Below are positions 8,558 through 17,614 of a stretch of 64,000 nucleotides of DNA, piece after piece. The DNA is taken from contig JAKVAZ010000002.1 of NCBI GenBank assembly GCA_022447225.1, positions 162,526-226,525 of the forward strand, written 5' to 3'. The first letter of the stretch is position 1. Each line of letters begins with the position of its first letter. This DNA comes from Fuerstiella sp. (GTDB taxonomy: Bacteria; Planctomycetota; Planctomycetia; Planctomycetales; Planctomycetaceae). Below the pieces are notes generated by a model. That model ran no database searches and was not told where the DNA came from. It saw nothing but the letters and a program-made list of their open reading frames with translations. A program made the translations under genes and the position numbers.

Positions 8558-8991
8558 GATGATGATCCCCAAGTATTTTTCAGGAGTTTCAGTGCTTCCG
8601 CGTTGCCTGACGGAAAATCAGTGACACACAGAGAGTTGAACGGAACCCAATGGAACGGATCTGTTGCTTCAGCAAGATCCGGCAGGTCCGGACTCAAACC
8701 GCACCGCCAGAAATCGAGTTCAATTACGCCGTGTTTGTATTCCTGTGTGGTGGTGATCAGATGACTTCGGGGAACAACCAGCAGGCCGGTTTCTTCGCGA
8801 CATTCCCGGACGACACAGGTACGTGTGGTTTCATCTGACAGACACTTGCCCCCGGGCAATTCGGTCATTCCGCCCAGAGGAACACCTTCGGGACGCGTGC
8901 CGATCAGCACGTGTCCGGCGGATTCGACCACACCGACGGCAACTTGAACGGGATCCGACAAAACAAACTCAATGGAGTGAAACAGGTTCAT
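8554..8991 (-). CDS. Nudix (MutT-like) hydrolase
   Basis: A 145-residue Nudix-fold pyrophosphohydrolase. The Nudix box is complete: Gly at the start of GGKCLSDE, then RECREETGLL, matching G-x5-E-x7-R-E-x-x-E-E-x-G. The glutamates of REEC/EE coordinate Mg2+. The N-terminal VQVAVGVVESAGHVLIGTRPEG strand-turn and the C-terminal WVPFNSLCVTDFPSGN are typical of MutT-like proteins. Substrates in the family range over oxidised nucleotides, NDP-sugars and dinucleotides, and none is indicated here. The stop codon overlaps the cbiX start by four bases, so the two are co-translated. The upstream gap to fabI is about 95 bases and carries no clear terminator. Confidence 0.9.
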   Translation of the reverse strand: MNLFHSIEFVLSDPVQVAVGVVESAGHVLIGTRPEGVPLGGMTELPGGKCLSDETTRTCVVRECREETGLLVVPRSHLITTTQEYKHGVIELDFWRCGLSPDLPDLAEATDPFHWVPFNSLCVTDFPSGNAEALKLLKNTWGSSS

Positions 8992-9086
8992 GGGAATTAT
9001 GATGCCACTCGATCCAAACTCTATGTCGTCAACTGAAGATGTGGTGGGTAGAAGGATGGGCGGCAGAGCCAGGAGACATCAACACC

Positions 9087-9905
9087 TTATTCGCCATCGC
9101 CAGTTCCGTAAACAGCTGGTGCTCCCATTTTACTGAAACCACAGTCGACGTGAAGGACTTCCGCACTGATACCACTTGCCAGATCGCTTAGCAGGAACAT
9201 GCCGCTCTTACCGACTTCTTCTGCCGTGATATTGCGTCTCATCGGCGCGACCCCGCTGTAAAGATCCAGCATTTGTTTAAAGTCGCCAACGCCCATGGCA
9301 CTGATCGTGCGAACCGGACCGGCACTGATTGCGTTGACACGGCACCCATCCGGTCCCAGTTCGCTGGCCAGATAACGCACACCACACTCGAGAGCCGCTT
9401 TGCAGAGTCCCATCAGGTTATAGCCTGGAATGACTTCTTCACCACCGAAGTAGCTGAGTGTGAGAATGCTGGAATTTTTACTGAGGATATCCCGCCGTTT
9501 CGCTGCTCCGGCGACTGCCAGCAGACTGTAAGCACTGATTTCCATCGCTTTGCCGAAACCGGCCCGACTACTGTTCCATGTGGGACCGGTCAGGTCTTCC
9601 GGCGGGGCGAATGCGATGCTGTGCAGGATAAAATCCAGCTTGCCAAAGTCGGCTGCGGCTTTGTCCATGACTTCGGCAATCTGACCATCATCACAGACAT
9701 CACAGGGAACCAGAAAGCCTGCATCCAGTGGTTCAACCAACTTACTTACTTTTCGCTGGTTTTTTGGACGATCACCGGTGTCAGGCAGGTGAGTAAACGC
9801 GATCTCTGCACCCTGCTCGTGGAGCTTCTGAGTGATGGCCCAGGCGATTGAACGCTCATTGGCGATTCCCAGAACCAGTCCCTTTTTACCTTCGAACAAA
9901 CCCAT
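9087..9905 (-). CDS. fabI: Enoyl-[acyl-carrier-protein] reductase (NADH), FabI type
   Basis: Catalyses the last reduction in each fatty-acid elongation cycle (type II FAS). It has the divergent SDR fold of FabI: cofactor motif GLVLGIANERSIAWAI at 9-24, active-site Tyr152 in SYFGGEEV and Tyr162 with Lys169 in YNLMGLCK. The Tyr-Tyr-Lys spacing (10 and 7) is that of the E. coli enzyme. SAGPVRT and an FLLSDLASGISAEVLHVDCGF C-terminus are also canonical. I start at the ATG at 9905 (272 residues). A longer frame reaching 10031 adds 42 residues that would precede the first beta strand and look non-coding. It is probably the first gene of its transcript, with a 460-base divergent upstream region. Confidence 0.95.
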   Translation of the reverse strand: MGLFEGKKGLVLGIANERSIAWAITQKLHEQGAEIAFTHLPDTGDRPKNQRKVSKLVEPLDAGFLVPCDVCDDGQIAEVMDKAAADFGKLDFILHSIAFAPPEDLTGPTWNSSRAGFGKAMEISAYSLLAVAGAAKRRDILSKNSSILTLSYFGGEEVIPGYNLMGLCKAALECGVRYLASELGPDGCRVNAISAGPVRTISAMGVGDFKQMLDLYSGVAPMRRNITAEEVGKSGMFLLSDLASGISAEVLHVDCGFSKMGAPAVYGTGDGE

Positions 9906-10367
9906 AGCGCTCACTTTTGGAGAATTCAAACAGGTCTTTGATCTGACAAACACACAATGATCAGACAATTCTAACAGGGTAGGAAAGCCGGACTGCATTC
10001 TGCAAGTGTCAGGAATGCATTGTAATGGCACGGATCCTCTGATCCTGATTCAGCATTATCTGAAGTCAGATCCTGCAGGGAATCACCGGAGGTCTGTTAG
10101 ATGAACAGCCAGCAATGATTGATCCGGTGACTCGGAGACGTAAGTTGTTTGTCACCGTGTTTCGAGATCAAATCCCGAGATTTGATACCTCCGGCATGAT
10201 ATTGACGTGTATTACATCCCCATCGTGATAGTTCTGAGTGATTTGAGGTACCTGGCAGTTGCGTGGCATCAGTAAATCTAAATCAACTTCTTAATAATGA
10301 CGGATTTCGAGCTGTTTTTCTCGTATCCAGTGAAGGAAGTCTTCGTTTCCGGTAAACAGGTATTCCA
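9906..10367. other. Divergent promoter region between fabI and the terpene-cyclase-fold gene
   Basis: No gene is visible in these 460 bases. The region must serve promoters in both directions. It contains one perfect inverted repeat, listed separately. Confidence 0.5.
10167..10186. promoter_or_regulatory. Perfect 8-bp inverted repeat, candidate operator
   Basis: ATCAAATC and GATTTGAT are separated by four bases (CCGA). It lies 262 bases upstream of the fabI start and 182 bases upstream of the plus-strand gene. No T-run follows on either strand, so it does not look like an intrinsic terminator. A regulator-binding site is possible but unproven. Confidence 0.3.
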
Positions 10368-11942
10368 ATGTCCTCACGATCGGACGAATTTTCACCCGAT
10401 GAGGATCTGCCGGTGGACGGTACCCGTTCCGTTCTGCTGAACGTTGCGTCATGCAGACGTGCTCGTCGGTTACGGCCGGTCTGGGTGTCGTCCGTGGGGC
10501 GGACTTTCAGTCGACTGCGACTGTTGATAACCCGGACGATGCCGGAATGGGCTCGGCAGAATAGACAGCAGCTGGTGACTGCGTCGATCAGCTTCGTTTT
10601 GCATGTGGTGACTGCGATCCTGATGGCGCTGTGGGTGATGCCGGCGGATCCCACGCGATGGATGCCGGCACTGCTGGCAGTACCGGTTCCAAAGGAAGAC
10701 GTGCAGGCTGTGGAGCTGGTCGAAGTCATTCAGCCGGAACTGCTTGACAAACAGGAACTGGAAAACACGATGCAGCAGGTTCTTGAAGTGGTTGATGATA
10801 CAACCACAGATCTTGCTGCCTTTGATGCCGAAAAAAAATTCGAACTGGATCTGGAGCCTATAGAGCGGGACCTCGCCTTGCTCTCCCGACTCGGAGAATT
10901 CGGAGGGCGTTCTTCATTCGGTAAACAGGCGGCGATCCGGAAATACGGTGGAACTGCAGAGAGTGAACGCGCGGTCAATCTGGGACTGATGTGGCTTCGT
11001 AAGATTCAGCAGTCCGACGGGTCCTGGAGTTTTCGTCATCCAGGCGAGGAGGCGAAACGCGGATATTTACGTTCAACGAGAATGGGCTCAACGTCTCTGG
11101 CGTTGCTGTGTTTTATGGGAGCCGGGCATACTCATCTTTCCGGTGGTGAGTATCGTTCCGTTGTCTCGGAAGGGCTTGACTATCTGATTGAAAATGCTGC
11201 CGGAGATCGAACGTCTGCCGATATGCGCGGTGACTACGAAGGCAATTCCGGGATGTATGTTCAGGGGCTGGCAACCATTTGTCTGTGCGAGGCTTATGTG
11301 CTGGAACCGAATGATGCCCGATTAAAGAAAATGGCTCGCAGAGCCATTAGGTTTATTGAGAAGACACAGAACAAACGCGGTGGCGGCTGGCGTTACGAAC
11401 CGGGCGAGCCTGGCGACACGTCGGTAGTTGGATGGCAGGTAATGGCTCTGCAAAGTGCAAAGGCAGGCGGTATTTCTGTGTCGAGACAAACCGGCCGGAG
11501 GGTGAAGCAGTTTCTTGACTCTGTCCAGACAAATAACGGTGAACGCTACAAGTACATGCCGGGTGGCAGTGCCTCACCTGCAATGACATCAGTGGGGCTG
11601 TTGTGCCGGATGTACCTGGGCTGGCGACGTGATCATTCTTCACTGCGACAAGGTGTCGATTATCTGTCAGCACTGGGGCCGCACGGGCAGGATATGTACT
11701 ACAATTACTATGCAACCCAGGTCATTCATCACTGGGGCGGTAGCCAGTGGCGCAGGTGGAATGCAGTGATGAGGGAACAGCTGGTGTCACGACAGATTAC
11801 AGAGGGGCCTGCGGCCGGCAGCTGGATGCCCCGCGATCCGCACGCCGGTTCCGGTGGACAGATTTATGAAACAGCGCTGAGTCTGTTGACACTTGAAATT
11901 TACTACCGGCACCTGCCAATCTACCGACAGATAGAGGACTGA
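10368..11942 (+). CDS. Membrane-anchored protein with squalene-cyclase/prenyltransferase-type repeats
   Basis: A 524-residue protein. The N-terminus is a charged cytoplasmic stretch of about 68 residues, then one membrane helix at about 70-90 (VTASISFVLHVVTAILMALWVM). Residues 100-190 are acidic and helical. From residue 200 onward there are alpha-alpha barrel repeats with QSDGSWSFR, MYVQGLATICLCEAY, GGGWRYEPGEPGDTSVVGWQVMAL and YYNYYATQVIHHWGG, the QW-like and GDTS signatures seen in terpene-cyclase-fold proteins. I see no DxDD or DDxxTxT catalytic motif like those of true cyclases, so this is more likely a structural or binding barrel than a cyclase. Such proteins are common in planctomycetes. 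An AGGT lies 7 bases before the ATG. Confidence 0.8.
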   Translation: MSSRSDEFSPDEDLPVDGTRSVLLNVASCRRARRLRPVWVSSVGRTFSRLRLLITRTMPEWARQNRQQLVTASISFVLHVVTAILMALWVMPADPTRWMPALLAVPVPKEDVQAVELVEVIQPELLDKQELENTMQQVLEVVDDTTTDLAAFDAEKKFELDLEPIERDLALLSRLGEFGGRSSFGKQAAIRKYGGTAESERAVNLGLMWLRKIQQSDGSWSFRHPGEEAKRGYLRSTRMGSTSLALLCFMGAGHTHLSGGEYRSVVSEGLDYLIENAAGDRTSADMRGDYEGNSGMYVQGLATICLCEAYVLEPNDARLKKMARRAIRFIEKTQNKRGGGWRYEPGEPGDTSVVGWQVMALQSAKAGGISVSRQTGRRVKQFLDSVQTNNGERYKYMPGGSASPAMTSVGLLCRMYLGWRRDHSSLRQGVDYLSALGPHGQDMYYNYYATQVIHHWGGSQWRRWNAVMREQLVSRQITEGPAAGSWMPRDPHAGSGGQIYETALSLLTLEIYYRHLPIYRQIED

Positions 11943-12091
11943 TTCGGATTATGTTCGGTCCGGGAGAAACGCTGACTGTTTTTGGCAGTCAATGCTGTTT
12001 TGTTAACAGTAAGTCAGTCCGGACACTTTACTCTTTTTCCGGATGTTTCAGACAGAGGTGATCCCGGGAACGAGGTCTCAGTTCGTCTGGT

Positions 12092-13654
<1,563 letters not shown>

Positions 13655-13750
13655 GGATGCCTCCTGAGTGCCTGAACATTTGACCGTGCTGTGCCAGTGC
13701 GGAACCGAACTGAACAACCAGCTTCTTCGGTTGTCTGAATCAATATCAAT

Positions 13751-13780
13751 AAAAAAAACCTGAGACCGTCGGGTCACAGG
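13751..13780 (-). terminator. Rho-independent terminator in the leuA leader (attenuator)
   Basis: On the minus-strand transcript, arm CCTGTGACC (13780-13772), loop CGAC and arm GGTCTCAGG (13767-13759) form a 9-bp hairpin with one T-T mismatch. It is followed directly by eight U residues (13758-13751). It sits about 97 bases before the leuA ATG and after the leucine-rich leader ORF, so it would stop transcription before leuA. Confidence 0.85.
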
Positions 13781-13807
13781 CTGGTAGGAGTGATTTCACT
13801 GCGGACA

Positions 13808-13852
13808 GACCTGAGACTCGCTTCATGCCGGAAGGACCGGTAGATTCAGGTT
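13808..13852 (-). promoter_or_regulatory. Anti-terminator segments of the leuA attenuator
   Basis: Segment 2, GTCTCAGG at 13817-13810, repeats the 3' arm of the terminator and can pair with the terminator 5' arm (CCTGTGAC, 13780-13773) with one mismatch. Segment 1, ACCTGA at about 13851-13846, lies inside the leader leucine codons and can pair with TCAGGT of segment 2 (13814-13809). These alternatives give the 1:2, 2:3 and 3:4 pairings of classical attenuation. A ribosome stalled on leucine codons would mask segment 1 and free segment 2 to disrupt the terminator. Pairings were read by eye, not by folding software. Confidence 0.7.
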
Positions 13853-13930
13853 GTTCAACAGATTGTGGTTCACGGGACCGGATTCCAGTTGAATCTTCAT
13901 GGAGTGGCTGACTAATTGCACTCTATCCAT
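13823..13930 (-). CDS. Leucine-rich leader peptide of leuA attenuator
   Basis: A 35-residue ORF with ATG at 13930-13928 and TGA at 13825-13823. It has seven leucines, at positions 6, 15, 24, 25, 28, 30 and 33, five of them in the last 12 codons, encoded by TTA, CTG, CTG, TTG, CTG, CTA and CTT. The C-terminus reads NHNLLNNLNLPVLPA. The stop codon is 5 bases before anti-terminator segment 2. Positioning of the stall region over segment 1 is what a leucine attenuator needs. The Shine-Dalgarno is weak (GGA 3 bases before ATG). An internal ATG at 13900 would give a 25-residue version that still ends in the same leucine run. The peptide itself is expected to have no function beyond being translated. 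Confidence 0.75.
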   Translation of the reverse strand: MDRVQLVSHSMKIQLESGPVNHNLLNNLNLPVLPA

Positions 13931-14067
13931 GCGTCCAAGTGACTTCAAGGGCTGTTCCGTTGGCAAAAGGTTGTGGGATCCGGGAATTTCTGTCATTCGG
14001 CATTGAAGTCAAAACTGACAAAGGTTGACATCGACACCGGCACGATTTCTTTCTTTCAGGTTCAGTG

Positions 14068-14646
14068 ATGCCTGCTCCGTTCATTTTGATCGATGGTTAC
14101 AATCTGATGCATGCGATCGGGTTTGCGCGGAGAAGTTACGGGCCAGGTGATCTTGAGGTCTGTCGGAATCGGCTGTTGCAACAACTCGTCCTGCGTCTCA
14201 ACTCAGCTGCCGTCGATCGTACAACAGTGGTTTTCGATGCCTTCGGTTCTGACGATGATTCCGGCCGACACCAGAAGTGCCAGGGAGTCAGTGTGATTTA
14301 CGCACCGGCAGGAACCGACGCAGACAGTGAAATGGAACGGCTCATTGCAGATCACAGCTCTCCCAGGCAGCTGATGGTGGTATCCAGTGATCATCGTCTT
14401 CATCGGGCAGCCCGTCGCCGCAAAGCGAATGTCATTGACAGTCACGATTTTTGGAACAGTCTGGATCCGGAATCCGTTTCCCTGCTGAAGCGGGACCGTC
14501 CTGCAGAGACGAGAAACGAGACCGCCTTCCGCTTTGACGAATTTGTTGATACCGAAGTGATAGTCGACGAAGCGGTGATGCCGGCGGACGATGACGTCTT
14601 TGATTCGGACTATTTGTCTGACCTGGAATCAGAGTTCGATGACTGA
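14068..14646 (+). CDS. YacP-like NYN-domain protein (predicted RNase)
   Basis: A 192-residue protein of the YacP/NYN family, PIN-like metal-dependent nucleases. Visible signature residues are ILIDGYNLMHA (first acidic residue Asp9), VVFDAFGSDDD (a second acidic cluster), YAPAGTDADSEMERLIAD (a third) and VVSSDHRLHRAARRRKANVIDSHDFW, the typical YacP D-x-x-L-x-x-x-A end. In Bacillus the relative Rae1 cleaves mRNA on the ribosome. An RNase role here is inference from the family. The C-terminal 50 residues are strongly acidic and specific to this protein. I use the ATG at 14068, 8 bases after CAGG; a GTG one codon upstream is also possible. The gene is divergent from leuA. Confidence 0.85.
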   Translation: MPAPFILIDGYNLMHAIGFARRSYGPGDLEVCRNRLLQQLVLRLNSAAVDRTTVVFDAFGSDDDSGRHQKCQGVSVIYAPAGTDADSEMERLIADHSSPRQLMVVSSDHRLHRAARRRKANVIDSHDFWNSLDPESVSLLKRDRPAETRNETAFRFDEFVDTEVIVDEAVMPADDDVFDSDYLSDLESEFDD

Positions 14647-14865
14647 CGGGTCTGCTGCATCAGTCAGATCCGTCGAGGTGAGCAGTGTGTCAGACATTTA
14701 CTCTTTTCGGTGAATTCACGGGCGTATCAACGGGATGTCGTTAATGTGTGACTTTTCAGATCAATCCGATCGATGCCAGGACGGTTTTCCCGTTGGTTTT
14801 CATTCCGCTACGCTAAAATGTGCTGTTGAGTGTCGCTAACTGTGTCGGTCTGTCCGGAGAGAATT

Positions 14866-16248
14866 ATGCGCTGTCGTCTGCTGCCTGCCGTCCTGTTCCT
14901 GATCGCTGTGTGTTCGCGGTTTTGCTCAGCAGCCGACTGGCCACAGTTTCGGGGTTTTTACGGGAATGGAATTACGGAGGATGAATTTCCACTAAAGTGG
15001 GATGCTGAAACAAACGTGCGCTGGAAAGTCGATATCCCCGGCGAAGGCTGGTCGGCGCCTGTTGTCTGGGATAACAAATTGTTTCTCACGGTTGCCATTA
15101 TGACGAAGAAGCCACCGGCGGAGCCGCAGCCCGCTCCGGATCGGGCACTTCAGAGAGGTCGCGGAAATCGACCACAGGGAGGTCGACGAGGTCGACGAGG
15201 TCGATACAAAAATAATATCTCCAGTGCGGAATTCCGCTGGGAGATCCGATGTCTGGATACAGACACCGGTGACTTGATATGGAAACGAGTTGTACGTGAA
15301 GGAAATCCGACGCAGGGGCATCATTTACAGAACACCTATGCAACCGAGACGCCGATTACGGATGGAGAGCGTGTATATGCCTATTTCGGTATGAACGGGC
15401 TTTACTGCTGCAACATGGATGGTGAGCCAGTCTGGGAAAACGATCCGGGCAGCTTTGTCATGCGAAATGACTGGGGAACATCCAGTTCACCCGTCCTTTA
15501 CGACGACATGCTGTACCTGCAGATTGACAGTCAGGAACAGTCGTTTTTGGCAGCGTTTGATGCAGAGACTGGTGATCAAATCTGGCGAATGGACCGGGAT
15601 GAACCTTCTCAGTACAGTTCGCCTGTGATCTGGCGAAACAGTGTTCGCGCTGAACTGGTGACCAGCGGAAAAGTTGCACGTTCCTATGATCCGGAATCGG
15701 GCAAACTTTTGTGGCAGCTTGATCTGAGTGGCGGACGGAGTTCGGCAACACCGCTGGCTGTCGGCGATCGACTGTACGTCGGGTCTGAAGTGAGGAATCG
15801 TGGAAGCGAGGGCGGTGGCGGATATCTCTTCGCGGTCAAGGCCGGAGCAAAAGGAATGATCGTATCCGGTGACACGAACAGTGTGGCCTGGTCGCAGCCC
15901 CGATCCGGGATTCAGATGGCATCCCCTGTTCTTTGCAAAGGGCATCTGTATCTCTTCGAAAGACGACGCGGAGTACTGCACTGCATCAGTGCTGACACGG
16001 GAGAAATGGTTTACGAGGAACGCGTTCCCGGAGCTCGCGCATTTTGGTCGTCCCCATGGGTGTTACGGGACAAAGTCTTCTGTCTGGACGACGAAGGGGC
16101 GACCCACGTTATTCAGGGCGGTTCGGACTTTCGTGTGCTGCACACCAATCAACTCGATGAACAGGTCTGGTCAACACCCGCGATTGCCGATGGTGCTGTT
16201 TTCATTCGGACCCGTGAGTCACTGTACTGCATAGCTTCGCGAAGCTGA
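14866..16248 (+). CDS. Secreted PQQ-like beta-propeller protein with Arg/Gly-rich insert
   Basis: A 460-residue exported propeller. The signal peptide spans about 1-25 and ends CSAADWPQFRG, the usual planctomycete start of this family (WPQFRGxxGNG). Repeats carry the PQQ-type signature, such as LDTDTGDLIWKRV, FDAETGDQIWRMDRDEPSQY and YDPESGKLLWQLDL, about six to eight blades. They resemble BamB folds but no cofactor ligands are obvious, so an enzymatic role is doubtful. A basic insert (RGRGNRPQGGRRGRRGRY) lies between the first blades at about residues 97-116, where homologues are shorter. The start is the ATG at 14866 with GGAG upstream. The gene converges on the glycosyltransferase block. 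Confidence 0.85.
   Translation: MRCRLLPAVLFLIAVCSRFCSAADWPQFRGFYGNGITEDEFPLKWDAETNVRWKVDIPGEGWSAPVVWDNKLFLTVAIMTKKPPAEPQPAPDRALQRGRGNRPQGGRRGRRGRYKNNISSAEFRWEIRCLDTDTGDLIWKRVVREGNPTQGHHLQNTYATETPITDGERVYAYFGMNGLYCCNMDGEPVWENDPGSFVMRNDWGTSSSPVLYDDMLYLQIDSQEQSFLAAFDAETGDQIWRMDRDEPSQYSSPVIWRNSVRAELVTSGKVARSYDPESGKLLWQLDLSGGRSSATPLAVGDRLYVGSEVRNRGSEGGGGYLFAVKAGAKGMIVSGDTNSVAWSQPRSGIQMASPVLCKGHLYLFERRRGVLHCISADTGEMVYEERVPGARAFWSSPWVLRDKVFCLDDEGATHVIQGGSDFRVLHTNQLDEQVWSTPAIADGAVFIRTRESLYCIASRS
15181..15207. repeat. Three tandem 9-bp repeats inside the PQQ gene
   Basis: GGTCGACGA, GGTCGACGA and GGTCGATAC follow one another (the last diverges at its end). In frame they encode the Gly-Arg-Arg part of the basic insert. 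Slippage at this array would lengthen or shorten the insert without a frameshift. Confidence 0.7.
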
Positions 16249-16296
16249 TCGGGGCGGCTGCCGATAGATCAGTATTGTTCAGTCACGGTTCGTTGT

Positions 16297-17346
16297 TCAG
16301 AATTCATCTGTCCGACAAAGTTGCAGGAGTGCATCTCTCAGCACCGGATAATGGACGTGAATACTGTAATGCTCACGCACAAAATCGTGGCCGTTCCTGC
16401 CCATCTGGCAACGAAGATTGTCGTTCGTCAACAGGATTTTCAGTGCTTTTCTCCATTCGTCGGGTGAACGGGCACTGAATCCGTTTTGTTCATGATTCAG
16501 AATGTCGATATTCACACCAACAGGGGAAGCAATTCCGGGGACCCCGGCAGCAAGGTACTGAATCAGCTTCATTCCGCATTTGAATCGATCCCATTCCTGA
16601 TCTGAATACAGCGGCATCAGTCCTATGTCGATTGACTGCAGCTGTTGTACCTCTTCCTGTGCCGACCACGGTCTGTGCACGATTTTCACTCCGGTGAGGT
16701 CGATGTCATCAAGTCCGCTCAGTTCCGGTACAAACAGATGAAGTTCAAATTCAATTTCTGCTGCAACACTGCGCAGTGCTTCAGCGGCCGCACTGAGATA
16801 CTGCAGGTTGCCGGTTGTTCCCATCCAGCCCACTGCCGGGGGAGTAGAAGTCTTCGCCGGGCCCGGAGTCAGGTATTTTTCAATGTTGACGCAGGTCGGA
16901 ATCTGCAGCGTATTCGGGTTCCATTGTTCAATCCGTTCCTCCAGAAAGCGATTTCCACAAACCACCAGATCTGCCATTGGCAACAGTCGCTCAAATTTCT
17001 GTGGGTACCGCAGGAAAACCGCGTCATCAATATCGAGAACCAGACGACCACAGGCCCGCCGAAAGCGTTCTTCCATATCAGATGTGGAATCATCAAAGAT
17101 TTCACGTTCGACATAAACCAGGTCGTACCGGCCAAGAAATGCCCGCAGCCAGTGCCACCACCGGACACTCCGTTTTAGCAGCTGGCTCGGTCGAAATCCC
17201 ATCCACGGAAAGTAGTCATATTTCTGCGGAAAACTGTTGGCGATGGTGCACCGGTGACCGTCCTCCCTGAAATGTTTCAGATAGGGAACAATTCGGAAGC
17301 GTGTTGACGGAGCCAGACGACCGGATGCCAGGAAGAGAATTTGCAT
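16297..17346 (-). CDS. Group 1 (GT4-type) glycosyltransferase
   Basis: A 349-residue GT-B fold glycosyltransferase. The N-terminal ILFLASGRLAPSTRFRIVPYLKHFREDGHRCTI is the usual acceptor-domain start. The C-terminal half has VGWMGTTGNLQYL, then the MKLIQYLAAGVPGIASPVGVN donor-binding segment ending near an E-x7-E-like HEQNGFSARSPDEW region. It probably transfers a sugar from a nucleotide sugar to a surface glycan on the cytoplasmic side. The ATG has AGGA 8 bases upstream. It is the last gene of a minus-strand block of four glycosyltransferases (16.3-23.1 kb). The sugar and acceptor are not known. Confidence 0.87.
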   Translation of the reverse strand: MQILFLASGRLAPSTRFRIVPYLKHFREDGHRCTIANSFPQKYDYFPWMGFRPSQLLKRSVRWWHWLRAFLGRYDLVYVEREIFDDSTSDMEERFRRACGRLVLDIDDAVFLRYPQKFERLLPMADLVVCGNRFLEERIEQWNPNTLQIPTCVNIEKYLTPGPAKTSTPPAVGWMGTTGNLQYLSAAAEALRSVAAEIEFELHLFVPELSGLDDIDLTGVKIVHRPWSAQEEVQQLQSIDIGLMPLYSDQEWDRFKCGMKLIQYLAAGVPGIASPVGVNIDILNHEQNGFSARSPDEWRKALKILLTNDNLRCQMGRNGHDFVREHYSIHVHYPVLRDALLQLCRTDEF

Positions 17347-17614
17347 TCGTTTGTTCCTGGTTAGGCCACCGGATGTTTGTGGTGTGGTCGTCAGAAAAAG
17401 TGAGAAATCCGAACGGGAATATCACAGTTCTGCGTTTCCGGAACCTGCAGACTCCATGTCGGCAGCCGGAAATCCGCAGTGAAGCAACCGGCAGCTACCC
17501 GCTATCCTGAACCGGATACTTCTATGTTGTCGGGTTTAATTTGTGGACGCGAGAGATGAGAAGCCTGACTTGTTCAAAAAGACGGGTTTCCTTCCCGAAA
17601 TCCCACCTGGTTAT

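Larger units (their letters stand above)
13655..14067. promoter_or_regulatory. Divergent intergenic region carrying the leuA leader
   Basis: It contains the leader peptide ORF, anti-terminator and terminator, plus the leuA Shine-Dalgarno. A TTGACT hexamer on the minus strand at 14012-14007 could be a -35 element, but its -10 partner 16 bases on (GAAATT) is poor. The plus-strand NYN gene starts at its other end. Confidence 0.5.

Noticed and set aside
13655..13777. N-terminal extension of LeuA through the leader region
   Set aside because: The extension runs through the terminator and the AGGAGG Shine-Dalgarno that serve the ATG at 13654, so it cannot be the coding start.
16249..16296. Possible bidirectional terminator between convergent genes (ATCGG/CCGAT)
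   Set aside because: Only five base pairs with an eight-base loop and no T-run on either strand.
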